Of a stretch of DNA of 64,000 bases, positions 50,601-63,145 are shown in pieces (the stretch's first letter is position 1; each line of letters starts with the position of its first letter). A program made the translations under genes and the position numbers. Source of the stretch: Nicotiana tabacum. Its lineage: Eukaryota; Streptophyta; Magnoliopsida; Solanales; Solanaceae. The DNA is taken from positions 98,130,826 through 98,194,825 of the forward strand of contig NC_134093.1 of the NCBI RefSeq assembly GCF_000715075.1. Direction: 5' to 3'. Below the pieces are notes generated by a model. The model was not told the DNA's origin and made no database searches. It was given only the letters and a program-made list of their open reading frames with translations.

Positions 50601-53600
50601 TCAAAGGAACTTTGACTGGAAAATCTGTAGAGTTAACGAAGATTCTCGAGAAAAGGAAGATTAATATAGCTTGTGTACAGGAGACTAGGTGGGTAAGAGA
50701 TAAGGCGCGGGATGTGGGTAGTTTCAAACTATGGTATTCTGGGAGGGTGGGGGGCAGGAACAGGGTAGGTATCTTGGTTGATAAGGACCTCCGTGAACTA
50801 GTGGTGGAGGTTAGGAGGGTGAATGACAGGCTGATAACTATTAAGCTAGTTGTTGGAGGTTTTACTTTGAACATAATTAGTGTGTACGCATCCCAAGCAG
50901 GCTTGGATGAGGAAGTCAAAAGGCATTTCTGGAAGGATTTGGATGAAATGGTGCGTGGCATCCCGCATACCGAGAAGCTTTGCATAAGAGAAGATTTCAA
51001 CGGCCACATTGGAGCGACGTCTGGGGGGTATGATGATGTGCATGGTGGCTTTGGTTTTGGAGATACAAACGGAGGAGGAACGTCTCTGCTGGACTTTGCT
51101 AGAGCATTTAATTTGGTGATAGCAAACTCGAATTTCCTGAAGATGAGGGAGCACTTGGTCACCTTCCGGAGTTCGGTGGCCGAGACTCAGATTAATTATT
51201 TACTCTGCAGGAAGTCCGATAGAGGTCTTTGCACGGATTGCAAGGTCATCCCGAGTGAGAACTTCTCGACCCTTCATAGGCTCCTGGTCATGGACCTTGA
51301 GATCACGAGGAAGAGTTGGTAGAGGGCGATGTATAGCCAACATAGGATCAAGCTAAGTTACTCGGACTCGGCAATTTGGGTGCCATACCCGTGTCGACAC
51401 GACACTAACACGGGTAAGGGTGTGGGATCTGGGTCAGATCCGGTCAAACGAGATCGGGTGTGTTGACCAAAATTTTGGGAAAATTTTTGAGAATTGATTT
51501 CCCTAAGTAAAGATTTGAAGAGATGGGAAACGAAATACCTTCAATTCCGCTGCTATGTAGTAATTTATACTAGTCCGTTTGAAGCTTTTTGTCTTGATCA
51601 ATCTTCTTGTTCATGCTGCAGGTTTCTGAAATCAAGAGCTCCAATGATTTATTTTAGGGCAGAGAAGTTGAAGATGGGTGGTGGACTACTGGACTGAGGC
51701 TTATTGGGGAGGGCTCGAATGGATCTTGTTGTACTGAAAAAACAGAGACATGGAAAAAGTTTTGTTTGGGAAGAAGATTCAGAAAAGTCGACAAAGAAGA
51801 AGACATCGATGCAGAGAAGAAGGAAGAAGAAGACAGCGATGCAGAGAAGAAGGAAGAAGAAGACTTGGCCTAATTAGGAATTGACAACTTTATTAGTTTA
51901 TATGTTTGCTAATATTCCGCCACTTGGCTTATAAGATAACATTAGATATACTATGTCTTCAAGAGTTTTAAGTTTATAAAAATTAGAGTTTTAATTGTAC
52001 CAAAAATAGTTAGAGTTTTAATCAAAATAATAAACAATTATTTAATTGTAAACTAAAGATAATTGTATATGCTTTAAAGACACATATTTTTATTTGAGTA
52101 AATTTCATATATATTAACCAAGTATATGCTCTAAATAAACAAATTTTATTAATTTACCTAATTATACTATTTATAAATAATTTCTTTCTCACAGAAACGA
52201 GGGATAATTTCTAAATTAATTATTAGCATGTAATATTTTTGACAAATTATGTTCGCGCGAAGATCATGAAAATTTATAAATTGTACATAATAGAATTGAC
52301 CCTTTAGTTCTCCACTATATGCTATGTTGTGACACATATTTTAAGACTAATTATAAATTACATGATTTGAGAATGAGCTAAAATAATTTAGAAAAATGAC
52401 AAAGAAGAATATTCTGATATTATATTTGATTAAGACCACCAATTAATATTGAGCTATCAAAATACTTGAAATATAATTAATTATTCATGGTTAATGTTAT
52501 ATAACTTTCAGACAAATCACATTAATTGAGTAGAGAACTATTCTTGTTAGATCATTTGATTCTTCCTATCAAATACAAGTTATGAACTATCGAAATACTT
52601 GAAATCTAAATATATGTTTGATTGGAAATAACGATTGACTTTATCTCACTAATTTGACCGATAACAAGATATATCCACTATAGTATTAGGGATACCGTCC
52701 TGTTACATGTTTGACTCTTTCTATCAATACAAGTTCTAGAATATCGAAATGCTTTAGAAATATGACAAAGAAGAATAATAGCGAATTTTAGAAAATAAAC
52801 AAAGAATGAGAGAACTTAATAACACTTAATTTATACAAGTTAAAGTAAATTAAAATTATTCAAAGACTTATATTCTTATATTATATTTGATTAGAACCAC
52901 CAATTAATATTGACCTATCGAAATACTTGAAATATAATTAATTATTCATGATTAAGGTTATATAGCTTTCAGACAAATCACATTAATTGAGTAAAGAACT
53001 ATTCTTGTTAGATCATTTGATTCTTCCTATCAAATACAAGTTATGAACTATCGAAATACTTGAAATCTAAATATATGTTTGATTGGAAATAACGATTGAC
53101 TTTATCTCACTAATTTGACCGATAACAAGATATATCCACTATCGTATTAGGGATCCCGTCTTGTTACATGTTTGATTCTTTCTATCAATACAAGTTCTAG
53201 AATATCGAAATACTTTAGAAATATGACAAAGAAGAATATTAGCGAATTTTAGAAAATAAACAAAGAATGAGAGAACTTAATCGACTAGAGTAGGAAACTA
53301 TTCTTGTTAGATCATTTGAGTCTTCCTATCAAATAAAAGTTATGAACTATCGAAATACTTGAAATCTAAATATATGTTTGATTGGAAATAACGATTGATT
53401 TTATCTCACTAATTTGCCCGATAACAAGATATATCCACTATCATATTAGGGATCCCGTCTTGTTAGATTATTTGATTTTTTCTATCAATACAAGTTCTAG
53501 AATATCGAAATACTTGAAATGTAATTATATATTTAACTGAAACTAACGATTGATTTTATCTGACTAATTTAATCAATAATAAAATATATACAATATCATA

Positions 53601-56600
53601 TGTAATTAAACAATGTTTAAGGTTATATGATTTTGGGGTTTGAGGTTTTAGTTTTGGGGTTTAGGGTTTGGAGTTTGATTAATAATTATATTTCTATTAA
53701 AATTAAAAAATATTTCCAAATTAAAATGATAAAAGTAAATGGTACAAATATCATTTAATGCAATATTTTATTATCCCGTAAAAACTGGCGTACAAAGTGA
53801 ACTATGTTGTCCAAAAAGTCAATTTTCGTCATAAACTCTACTCCACCCATCATAATACCTTTTTCTTATTTAATGAATTTTTTGTTGAAAAAGTCTTGTC
53901 ATCATACACTCCCCATCATAATATCTTTTTTTTCATTGAATGAATTTTCTTGTCCAAGAACAGAGACAAAGAAGCCATTCTCTCACTCTCTCTGCTTCAT
54001 CTCGACTTTCTGTGAATCCCTAGCCGAAAGGTATGTTTCATTTCTTTTGTATCTCTAGATCTCTTTATAACTTCTATAACTATATTTTTATATTTTAAAT
54101 TTATTTTTGCCGAATCCCTGCACCCGTACCCGCACCTAAATCCGTATCCTCGAATCCTAAAATTTAGACCATGAATGATCCGACCTTTGGATCTGCACCC
54201 GTGTCGGACACCCGCACCCGAGTCCGAGTAACTTAGGGATCAAGTGGGGAGCCTTGACGGAAGCTAAAGCGCAAGAGTTGGGGGTCAAGTTGTTGACTAT
54301 GGGGGCTTGGACGAGTAGTGGGGACACAAGCGCTATGTGGACCACGACTGCGTAGTGCATTAGGGAAGCCGCGAGAGAGGTATTAGGGGTCTCAAAGGAT
54401 TACTCTGGTGGTCACAAGGGAGACTGGTGGAGGAATGGTGAGGTGCAAGGAAAAGTGAAAACTAAGAAAGCGGCGTATCTGAAGCTAGTGGAAAGTGTAG
54501 ACGAGGAGGAGAAGAGGGCGAATAAGGAGCATTATAAGTTGGCTAAGAAAGAGGCAAAGCTAGCAGTTACGACGGCCAAGACTGCATATTTCAGTCGTTC
54601 GTACGAGGAATTCGAGGGCCAAGGTGGGGATAAAAGGTTGTTCAGGCTAGCCAAGGTGCGAGAAAGGAAGGCAGAGGCAAAGCTAGCAGTTACGGCGGCC
54701 AAGACTGCAGCTTTTAGTCGTTTGTATGAGGAACTCGAGGGCCGAGGTGGGGATAAGAGGTTGTTCAGGCTAGCCAAGGAGCGAGAAAGGAAGGCGCGTG
54801 ACTTAGACCAAGTGAAGTGCATCAAGGACGAAGAAGGTAGAGTTTTGTTGGATGAGGGGCTTATTCGTCAGAGATGCAAACCTATTTCCATAGTCTCTTG
54901 AACGAGGAGGGGGACAGGAGCATTGTATTGGGTGATTTGGAACTCTCCGGGAGTCGTTGTGATTTTGGGTATTGTAGGCGGATTAGAGTTGATGAAGTTG
55001 AGGGGGCTATGCGTAAGATGAGCAGGAGCAAAGCGACCGGGCCGGATGAAATCCCGGTGAAGTTTTGGAAGAGTGCGGGCAAGGCAGGCTTGGAGTGGCT
55101 CACTAGGTTATTTAATGTCATATTTAGAACGAAGAAAATGCCCGAAGAGTGGAGGTGGAGCACGATGGTTCCTGTATACAAGAACAAGGGTGATATCCAA
55201 AATTGCAATAATTATTGGGGTATCAAGCTGCTTAGCCATACTATGAAAGTCTGGGAGAGAGTGGTAGAGCTAAGGGTGAGGAGGAGTGTGTCTATCTCCG
55301 AGAACCAGTTTGAGTTTATGCCGGGGCGTTCGACTACAGAAGCCATCCACCTTATTAGGAGATTGATGGAGCAGTATATGGAGAGAAAGAAGGACTAGCA
55401 TATGGTGTTCGTCGACTTAGAAAAGGCGTACGATAAAGTTCTAATGGAGGTTTTGTGGAGATGTTTGGAGGCTAGAGGTGTTCCTGTGGCCTATGTTAGT
55501 TTGATTAAGGACATGTATGATGGAGTAAGACCCGAGTGAGGACGGTGGGTGGGGACTCAGACCATTTTTCGGTTATGATGGGGTTGCATCAGGGGTCGGC
55601 ACTCGGCCCTTTTTTGTTTGCTCTGGTGATGGACGTACTGACGCGCCACATCCAAGGGGAGGTGCCGTGGTGCATGCTATTTGCAGATGATATTGTTTTG
55701 ATTGACGAGACAAGAGACGGTGTGAACGCGCAATTAGAGGTATGGAGGCAGACCGTGGAATCTAAAGGTTTCAAGTTGAGCAGGACCAAGACAGAGTACT
55801 TGGAGTGTAAGTTCAGTGGTGAGACTCAAGAAGGGGAAGGGGAGGTGAGGCTGGACTCGCAGGTCATCCCTAGGAGAGGAAGTTTTAAGTACCTTGGGTC
55901 TATTATTTAGGGGGATGAGGAGATTGATGAAGATGTCACACATCGTATTGGGGCTGGATGGATGAAATGGAGACTCGCTTCCGGTGTTTTGTGTGACAAG
56001 AAAGTGCCACCGAAACTTAAGGGTAAGTTCTACAGAGTGGTGGTCAGATCAACGATGTTGTATGGGGCTGAGTGTTGGCCAGTCAAACTCGTTCATGTCC
56101 AGAAGATGAAGGTAGCAAAAATGAGGATGTTGAGATGGATGTGCGGGCACACCAGGTTAGATAGGATCAAAAATAAGGTTATTCGCGACAAGGTGGGTGT
56201 GGGCCCCTATTGAGGACAAGATGCGGGAAGCACGACTTAGGTGGTTTGATCATGCGAGGAGGAGGAGCACAGACGCCCCAGTGAGGAGGTGTGAGAGGTT
56301 GACATTGGAGGGCCTACGGAGAGGTAGAGGCAGGCCTAAGAAAAGGTGGAGAGAGGTGATTAGACAAGGCATGGCGCAGCTTCAGCTGACCGAGGACATG
56401 ACCTTTGATAGGAAGGTATGGAGGTCGAGAATTAGGGTAGTAGAGTAGGTAATCTAGAGTGTTCATAACAGTAGTATTGACACGCAGTCTTGCTTTCTGT
56501 TGGTAGTAGGTTTTTATGACTAACCGTTGTTTTCTTTCATTGTTGATCACCTTACTATCTTGTTGTTTTTATTCTGCTTTTGTATGGCTTTTTGGTACTG

Positions 56601-59600
56601 TCCCTTCTTGTCTATATTTTCATTAATGTGGTACTTATACGTTCTTGAGCCGAGGGTCTATTGAAAACAGCCTCTCTATCCTCACAAGGTAGGGGTAAGG
56701 TCTGCGTACACACTACCCTCCCCAGACCCCACGATGTGGGATAATACTGGGCATGTTGTTGTTGTTGTTGTTGTTGCATTATACTCCTTGTACTAAAGAT
56801 ATGGGAAATGATTGGGTTGTTCTCATAAACACAGGTAAGAAATGTTAAATAAAGTTCATTGCTAACTTGGTAGTATTTCACCAACAAAAAAATAAACTGA
56901 GAAAAATAAAAAAGAACGACGTTTTACCTCTCAGAATTATCATATTGACCTTCCCAAGGTCTTATAAAATCTTCCTCCTCAAAAACAAGACCCGAGATCA
57001 AGATCTGAACTGCCAAACGCTGAGAGGATGATATGCAGAGTAAGATCAAATAACAAGGAGCACTTATGGTCCATAAGTGAAAATATAATTCGTGGTAACT
57101 ATGAGAATAAAGATGAAAGGATAGAAAGAAACAATAAAACAGCACGCCTACATACCCAGTGGAACAATACATGCTAAGAAGACAATATCAAGTATGAAAA
57201 AAGAGAGCTCATTGACTTACCCCCTGGTTGTGGTTTTCCCCTATAGCCTTGAACTCAAATTCATCAACATCTCCAATTCTCCTGGCCATTTTAGTTCCTG
57301 TAAGTCCAGCTCCAGCAGCTGGGTAATCAAAAGTATCAGTATAACATTAAATAACCGTAGAATCCACTTAAAGATGTTCACACTCCAACGCCACTCTTAA
57401 TTTTATGGGTTAGCCTTGCATTATCTGTCTCCATTATCATGCCATAAAAAGGAGATTCAACCAAAGAATGTTAAAAACTTATACACACACACATATCATA
57501 TATCTACAAAACATGTGTTAACCTCCAAATGATGCCGCAACTGCAACAGATCCTGCAACACTTCCTGCAGCAGTAGCAACAGCAGCGAACCCACTTGCTC
57601 CAATCACAGGAATAAGAGTCCCCAAGGTAGGGGCTAAAGCACCAAAGCCAGCAGCTATTGCTGGAGCAGCCAAACCTGATTGATAATAAAACAAATTTTG
57701 TTCTCTAAGACAGTTGTTCATTGAACATAGTAGAACCTCTCAATGAATCAAACAAACTGAAAGATCAGAGAATTCTGTTTCCTTGGAGGTTCGTTAGACT
57801 ATAACTGGAGCTGCTAAAAATTAAGTGAAACTGCGATGTCATACCACCAGTAATTGCCATTAAAGTTCCACCAGTCAATGCAGCAGCACCTATAATACCT
57901 CCTCGTTTCCACTTAGCCCATGAACTATCAGGAGATTGGCTTTCCTCCTTCGATTCTTCCTCTTTCAGCAAAGCCATCGCTGAACAAGCAACCATGGTCT
58001 CAATGGCTTCCTGCAGCACATAAATTCTTTTGATATCTGTTAAGTATATGGAAGTTCATGCCTAAAATAAATAGCAACTTGGGACAAACGTAAATTCTAC
58101 ACCACTTCAACGTGTTCTCTCATGTGAGATAGGTGTTACCCTAATTTTAATGAAAAAGAACTGCTTGTTAAAATCAGAAGAAAGTATTTTACACTAATGC
58201 ATCTATATTCTCTTCAAAAAAATTGTTGACATCAAAGTAAAGAACCAAAAGCACAATAAGATTCAGACTCTCGTCCTTTTAAAGGAAAACAAAAACATAT
58301 AACCAGCCATGCACATATTCCCCCCATCGAATTATCGCGCTTACATAAAATGTTATGTCTGTAGTATCTTTGCTAAAAAAAAAGGACCTCATCACCATTT
58401 TGGAATTATTTTTATAGCCATATCAAGGTAGTAGAAGATCCTCAAGAATTCTATGGCATAATGAAATAAGAACTTCTGGATTCGTATTAAAAATACATGC
58501 TTTAATCATGCAGCAATACATGCATTAGAGCACATAAAAATTACAAAAATGTGCCCTTTATTGTAATAACTTGATCATTATCCATCTCTTACCTGTTATC
58601 TCTAATTTCTTGTTATAAAGTTTATAATACTAATATTAAAAATATAAGAAAGTGTCTAAAAGGATTTTCTTTTGTTTACAAAAGGAATGCAAGATTTATT
58701 CATTCACTTATTCTAAGATGTAGCATTCACATTTTAACTTTCCTCTAAAATTTGTTCTTTATTTGATATAATCAGAAATAAATAATTAAGGAGTATAATT
58801 TGATGATGATTTTTAATTTAAAGTACAATGATGATTTTAATTTCTCAAGCTCATATTACTGCTTAGAGTTCTCCACATTTGAGCAGCTAATGGAATGCTC
58901 TCCACATCTCTTCCTCAGGAGAGCAGGCATTCAAACAACTTCATTATTGCAGAGTGATATACAAAAAGTCTAGAAGATTCTCTCTGCTATAAATCTAGCA
59001 TGTTCCTAATAGGATATGCAATTAATATATCAGTCACTTTAGAAGAGATAGCATAGAAAGAAATGAAGCACATAATGGAAATTTATGCATCATTTAAATG
59101 AATGTACCATTTTGATCCATTTGACATTAAGCCAAGTCGTTAGCAACCGTAAAGCCACACGATGTCGAGCATCATAACCGTTCCTTCTTCGAGTAGATTT
59201 CTTACCATCTTCAGGTACTTGTGCGAGACAAGCTGAAAGAAGCTCATAGAGAATGGTCACTTTCCTAGAGTACCCAAGCATTGATACCTCTTCGACAGGT
59301 TTTTCATCAGAGCCACTAACAGCCTCCAAATGAGCACCAGCAATGCTAGATGGTTTCTGGCTTTTCTCTTGGTAATTTTCAATATTCGTTTTTTCCACGT
59401 TAGATGTGGACTTCACATCAACAATCGATAACTTCTCCAGACATTCATTCTTATATTCGCGCCTCTTCTCCTTCTCAGACTCATTATCAGAAGTTCTCTC
59501 CATGCTTGACGCCATAGCATCTACCCCATTTGCTAAAGCAAGTTCCATGTCTGCTGCTTCTGAAGAATCATCACTACTTTCTTCAGACAGTAACCTTAGA

Positions 59601-61122
59601 AACTGATGTAATATCAGTAATCATGTCGTCAAGAAAGTAACAATAAAGATAATAGCTTTAACTACCTAATTAGTATCAGCTGCTGATATAAAAAAGCAAT
59701 GTGGTTCCCTTTCCATTTGAATAAGCAACAGTGGTAATTAACAGATCTCTCTCTAAAAACTACAGCAGACCTTAATTTAATGCCATTTTCTAATAAATGT
59801 AGAAACTTGTCATGCACATGAACATAACTGTAGTACTCTTCTACAACTTGAAGAGACAAGAAAACTAACCGCTCCAACATGATGCTTTGGTGGTGTAGAC
59901 GCAGCAGTTTCCTCTAGTCCTGACCATGCCTTTTCGTCAATCTCTAGAAATCTATTCACAATAAATTCAACACGCAGCCCAAATTAGTAATTTACAAATA
60001 AGACATTGTGCACTAGCATTAGTGGTCGATTGCTGGCTTAAAATTTTCGAAAAAAGAGCAGGTGGCAGAAATTGACCCCAAGAATATAGCAAACGCTCCA
60101 TATTCAAAGTATGGTATGCTTTCATTGGTTAGTCAGTAGTAAATACTCCTTTTGCCCCAATTTTATATGATACTTTTTCCTTTTTAAGACGCCCCAAATT
60201 TTTTACACCATTCAAAAACTAAATATAATTCTGCTATTCAAATTTTAAACTTTGAAGAGGAGCCTTGGCGCAACAATAAAATTTGCCGCCATGTAGCCAG
60301 ATGGTCACAAATTCAAGCAAACAGTCTCTTCTAAATATGCAAGGCAAGACTGCGTACATTAGATCCAATATGATCGAGCCCTTCCCGGACCTGCGCATAG
60401 CGGAAGCTTAGTGCTCCAAGCTACCTTTTTATATGTTATTTTCTTTATGGAACTAATTTCTCAATATTTCTTCCACCGGTAAAATTATACATTAGTCGCA
60501 ATTAACCTTTAAATTCTCTATCTAGTCAAAAACCGTTATATAATATCAATCGATCAAGTCATTGAAGATAACTCTATTTAATAGTAGCATTGCACAGTAA
60601 CCTATAATAAATGGTAAGTAACTATTATAACATGTTAAATTGCACTGATAGTATAAAAATAATTTAACTTGATACATCAAGTTACTTATCATTTACTCTA
60701 GGTTATCAATCAGTGCTATTAAATAGAGTTACCTTCAAATATCTATTAAGTTACCTGATTGTATAAATAATTTTTACGCCATTATTGCATAAAATTTAAA
60801 CTCTAACTTAAATCCATATCAATTTTTCATATTTATTGTCCGGCAAATAAACATTGAAATGAAATGATTAAAAAAAAATTAGCAAAGGAATCAGTAACTT
60901 GAAGATGGGCCGAAGGAGAGCGGAGGATTCGTGGACCCAAAGGTGAGGGTCGTCGGAGACGGAATCGCTACTGCTGTCATTGCTACTACGTTCCTCCGAT
61001 AAGGAATCGTCGGACGGAAAGCCCAATGGACAAGTTTGGTGGATCTGGGCCTGGTGAAGGCCCAGCCCGATTAAGGCTCCGGCCGCATACTTGTGCGTTG
61101 GCGTCAACATCGAAGGCGACAT
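47667..61122 (-). CDS. TMCO4-like / DUF726 membrane alpha-beta hydrolase protein (15 exons)
   Basis: Minus-strand exons: 60899-61122, 59870-59951, 59108-59602, 57845-58010, 57523-57675, 57221-57318, 56928-57019, 49496-49566, 49262-49397, 48808-48867, 48618-48700, 48391-48467, 48163-48233, 47883-47940 and 47667-47789. All junctions are GT-AG and the frame stays open for 662 residues. Domains: an acidic, charged N-terminal half (about 100-267); a Gly/Ala-rich hydrophobic region, probably membrane-spanning (about 304-380); then the DUF726 alpha/beta-hydrolase fold with nucleophile elbow GFSLG (Ser534) and a late EGHSSYL with His632. This matches plant proteins named transmembrane and coiled-coil domain-containing protein 4-like; the substrate is unknown. 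The start at 61122 gives [15 protein letters not shown]; an in-frame ATG at 61200 is the alternative. Intron 7 is 7.4 kb and holds an antisense LINE. Confidence 0.93.
50250..50475. repeat. About 75-bp tandem repeat in the LINE 5' region
   Basis: Three and a half imperfect units containing CTTTAGTTGTAGATTATAG and ATTTCTTCACCTGTTTTTC. Confidence 0.8.
50588..51322 (+). pseudogene. RTE LINE apurinic-type endonuclease domain
   Basis: The frame includes ACVQETRWV (catalytic Glu), [31 protein letters not shown] (family usually GDFN; here the Gly is Glu) and [14 protein letters not shown]. The final SDH-type motif is not preserved: LLVMDLEI stands where [13 protein letters not shown] sequence is usual. 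It nicks target DNA in the family. Stop at 51320-51322, and the inserted element follows 30 bases later. Confidence 0.85.
51353..54236. mobile_element. 2.9-kb DNA transposon with perfect 19-bp TIRs, in the LINE
   Basis: Both ends are CTAAGTTACTCGGACTCGG in inverted orientation. The flanking 8-mer GGATCAAG is perfect (51345-51352 and 54237-54244), and removing the element restores the LINE reading at [12 protein letters not shown]. An 8-bp duplication fits hAT; the terminal sequence is not the usual hAT CAGGG type, so the superfamily stays open. No transposase was seen. Subterminal parts repeat ACCCGTGTCGACACG-like and GGGTGCGGGTG-like words. AT-rich direct repeats fill the middle. Confidence 0.88.
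52415..53560. repeat. About 460-bp direct repeats inside the 2.9-kb transposon
   Basis: Unit 1 (52415-52872) and unit 2 (52873 to about 53280) share ACCACCAATTAATATTGA, ATGAACTATCGAAATACTTG and AACAAGATATATCCACTAT. A third unit, shortened by deletion, runs 53281-53560. Confidence 0.85.
54237..56448 (+). pseudogene. RTE LINE reverse transcriptase region, frame-shifted
   Basis: A linker frame (54443-54901) carries an in-frame 41-codon tandem duplication. The RT follows in another frame from 54874: [34 protein letters not shown] and [15 protein letters not shown], then a stop at 55396. After a further shift: [20 protein letters not shown] and the catalytic LFADDIVLI (about 55677). A C-terminal part at 55962-56448 has GAECWPVK and [12 protein letters not shown]. 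At least four lesions, so it is inactive. Confidence 0.9.
60259..60430 (+). mobile_element. TS-type SINE in intron 1 of the TMCO4-like gene
   Basis: Begins GGAGCCTTGGCGCAAC (A-box region), has GGTCACAAATTCAAGC (B-box region), CTGCGTACATTAGATCC, CCCTTCCCGGACC and CATAGCGGAAGCTTAGTGC, and ends in a T run. This is the tobacco TS SINE family. It is antisense to the host gene. Confidence 0.88.
60530..60770. repeat. Foldback (MITE-like) inverted repeat in intron 1
   Basis: Left arm GAAGATAACTCTATTTAATA...AAATGGTAAGTAACT pairs with right arm AGTTACTTATCATTTAC...TATTAAATAGAGTTACCTTC. Arms exceed 55 bases with few mismatches. The outer limits are approximate. Confidence 0.75.
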
Positions 61123-61331
61123 GATTTTGAACAAAACTCGAGTGAATTGTGGAGTTTTTTGAATTTGATCGAAGATGATTTGATCAATTTGAAGTTTCAC
61201 GGTTTTGTTTCCTAATTTGTCAATTTTCTTTCATTAGTTTAGGCGGTCATATTGTATATTGTTGAATTTGGAACTGTCGAAATGTAAACGACGTACGTTA
61301 CTAGTGACTAACTGAATATATATTTCTAGTA

Positions 61332-62613
61332 GGGAAAATGATCAAATATACCGCTTACTTTAGTATATTGTTCACATTTACCCTTTATTATATTATTAAG
61401 TCATATTTATCCTTATCATTAGTTAAACTTTTTAAAAATACCCTCCAGCTAACGGAATGCCACCAAATTAAAAAAATAATTATTTAAAAAAAAATACATT
61501 GACCCACAACCCGTGAAACACATCATATAAAAATACGAAACTTAGATTTCTGAAACGTCTTAACACATTTTATTCATTTAGAGAGAGATTGAGAATGATG
61601 GTGGCAGTATAATTAGTAAAAACTTATATTTTTGGTTCTTAGTTGTTCATGGTGGCATTAGGATGTCATGTTATCACTTTCGTTTTTTGTGTGGTTATAA
61701 TATGGCATCCCTTTGTCTAATGTAATGCACACTTGATAGTTAGTTTGTATGTTGGTAACAACTGATATATACTTTAACAATACTTGTGTTTGGTTAATAC
61801 ATGAAGTTAGTTTACTTATGTTGTTAAGTTACTTTCCAACTTGTTGGTGCACTTTATTTCATTATTGATGAATTCCTTAGACCGTAGCTTGATATTAAAT
61901 TGAATCTCCTCTAATTATTTTCTAACTTGTTCATTATAAGTTCAGTTGTTACTAAGATTTATGAGTATCACATCCCATAGCTTGGAATCTAACTTTGGTT
62001 CTTAACGCGTGATTTGGAGATAATTACTCGCTGCCCAAATGCTTAAAGTAGAATAAGAAAATCACGGTGCATATATACTCATCAACAAAGGCTCACTATT
62101 GGAGGAAGAAATACCTCGATAGCTGCCTTAAGACTTCAGAAGTATCAACCTAATAAGATGTTATAAACATTCAAGTCATGGTGAAAAGAAAATTATGGTG
62201 AATGCTCAGTATAGTTCGACACGGTGGAAAAACATAAAGAGAAAAGCTAGAAGAAGAAAAAAGAAATTAGAAAAGATATAATATAATATACATACAATAA
62301 AGATATTAAAAGAATTGGGACTAAATATAAATGAATATATGATTATCGGTATTTTTATGTCTTTCACTTTTTGAGTTCAACAAGTGACTATAACTAATCT
62401 GTGAGAAAAAATTACATTAAATAAAAGGGTTTTAGCGGGTTATTAATGGGTATTAAAAAAAATAAGTATTTTTTTAATTTGGTAGCTTTCCGCTAGTGGA
62501 GGGTATTTTAAAAAAGTTTGGCTAACGGTAAGGGTAGATGTAACCCAATAGTATAACGGATGGAAGATGTGAACCATATACTAAAGTATAAGGGTATATT
62601 TGACCATTTTCCC
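61332..62613. mobile_element. Mutator-like non-autonomous element, 1282 bp, long TIRs
   Basis: The terminal inverted repeats are about 165-175 bases, beginning GGGAAAATG(A/G)TCAAATATAC and including AAATACCCTCCA.CTA(A/G)CGGAA. The 9-bp flanking duplication TTTCTAGTA is perfect (61323-61331 and 62614-62622). Long TIRs with a 9-bp duplication fit Mutator/MULE. No transposase frame. It lies about 210 bases upstream of the TMCO4-like start codon. Confidence 0.88.
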
Positions 62614-62694
62614 TTTCTAGTAGGATTAGAACGAGAAACAAAAATGGTGCTTTGGTGATTGGTCTTTTAAATTTTTCACTAAATATTCAACTAA

Positions 62695-62986
62695 GGGCTC
62701 GTTTCGCCATAAAAAGAAATTTTACTTTTTGTATTTTTCGAAGTCAGTATTTGCCCATGAAAACTTCAAATTACACTTGAAGTTGAATTTCGAAATTTTT
62801 TGAAATTTTGAAAAACTTCAAAAAGATATTTTTCAAATTTTTCATTTCAAATCACTCGCAAAAATTCAACAACAGTTTCAAGTTTTATTCATGTCCAAAC
62901 ACAACTCTGATTTTCAAATATCATTTTCAATTAATTTTTTTTTTTACTTTATTCTGGAATTTCACAATTCTTTTGTCCAAACGCCC
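62695..62986. mobile_element. MITE with GGGCTCGTTTCGCCA / TTGTCCAAACGCCC ends
   Basis: Inverted short ends, AT-rich body with repeated GAAATTTT/AAAATTTC words, and ACTAA on both sides (62690-62694, 62987-62991). Superfamily uncertain. Confidence 0.65.
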
Positions 62987-63145
62987 ACTAACTCTATCTT
63001 ATCAGATTTAACAAAATATTTAATTAGAGTTCACATTTGAAGGTACAGTTTCTGTTATTTTTGTTCTATTTTAGTATCTAGTAGAATCATTTAGTAGGAT
63101 GTATTAGAAGAATAATACATATATTAGCTTTGCTATTATTTAATT

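Larger units (their letters stand above)
49680..56776 (+). mobile_element. RTE-type LINE in intron 7, antisense to the host gene
   Basis: An endonuclease frame (50588-51322) and RT frames (54236-56448) are followed by the typical RTE 3' end (GGTAGGGGTAAGGTCTGCGT, CCCCAGACCCCAC) and a (TTG)n tail at 56755-56776. The left limit is approximate: 49680-50580 reads as LINE 5' UTR with a repeated CTTTAGTTGTAGATTATAG block. A 2884-bp element interrupts it at 51353-54236. It lies wholly within intron 7 of the minus-strand gene. Confidence 0.85.

Noticed and set aside
50341..51162. 273-codon minus-strand open frame
   Set aside because: Shadow of the LINE endonuclease frame on the plus strand, which has recognisable motifs.
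53630..53680. Telomere-like TTTAGGG tract
   Set aside because: Only a few degenerate GGGTTTAGGGTTTGG units in a transposon; too short for an interstitial telomere call.
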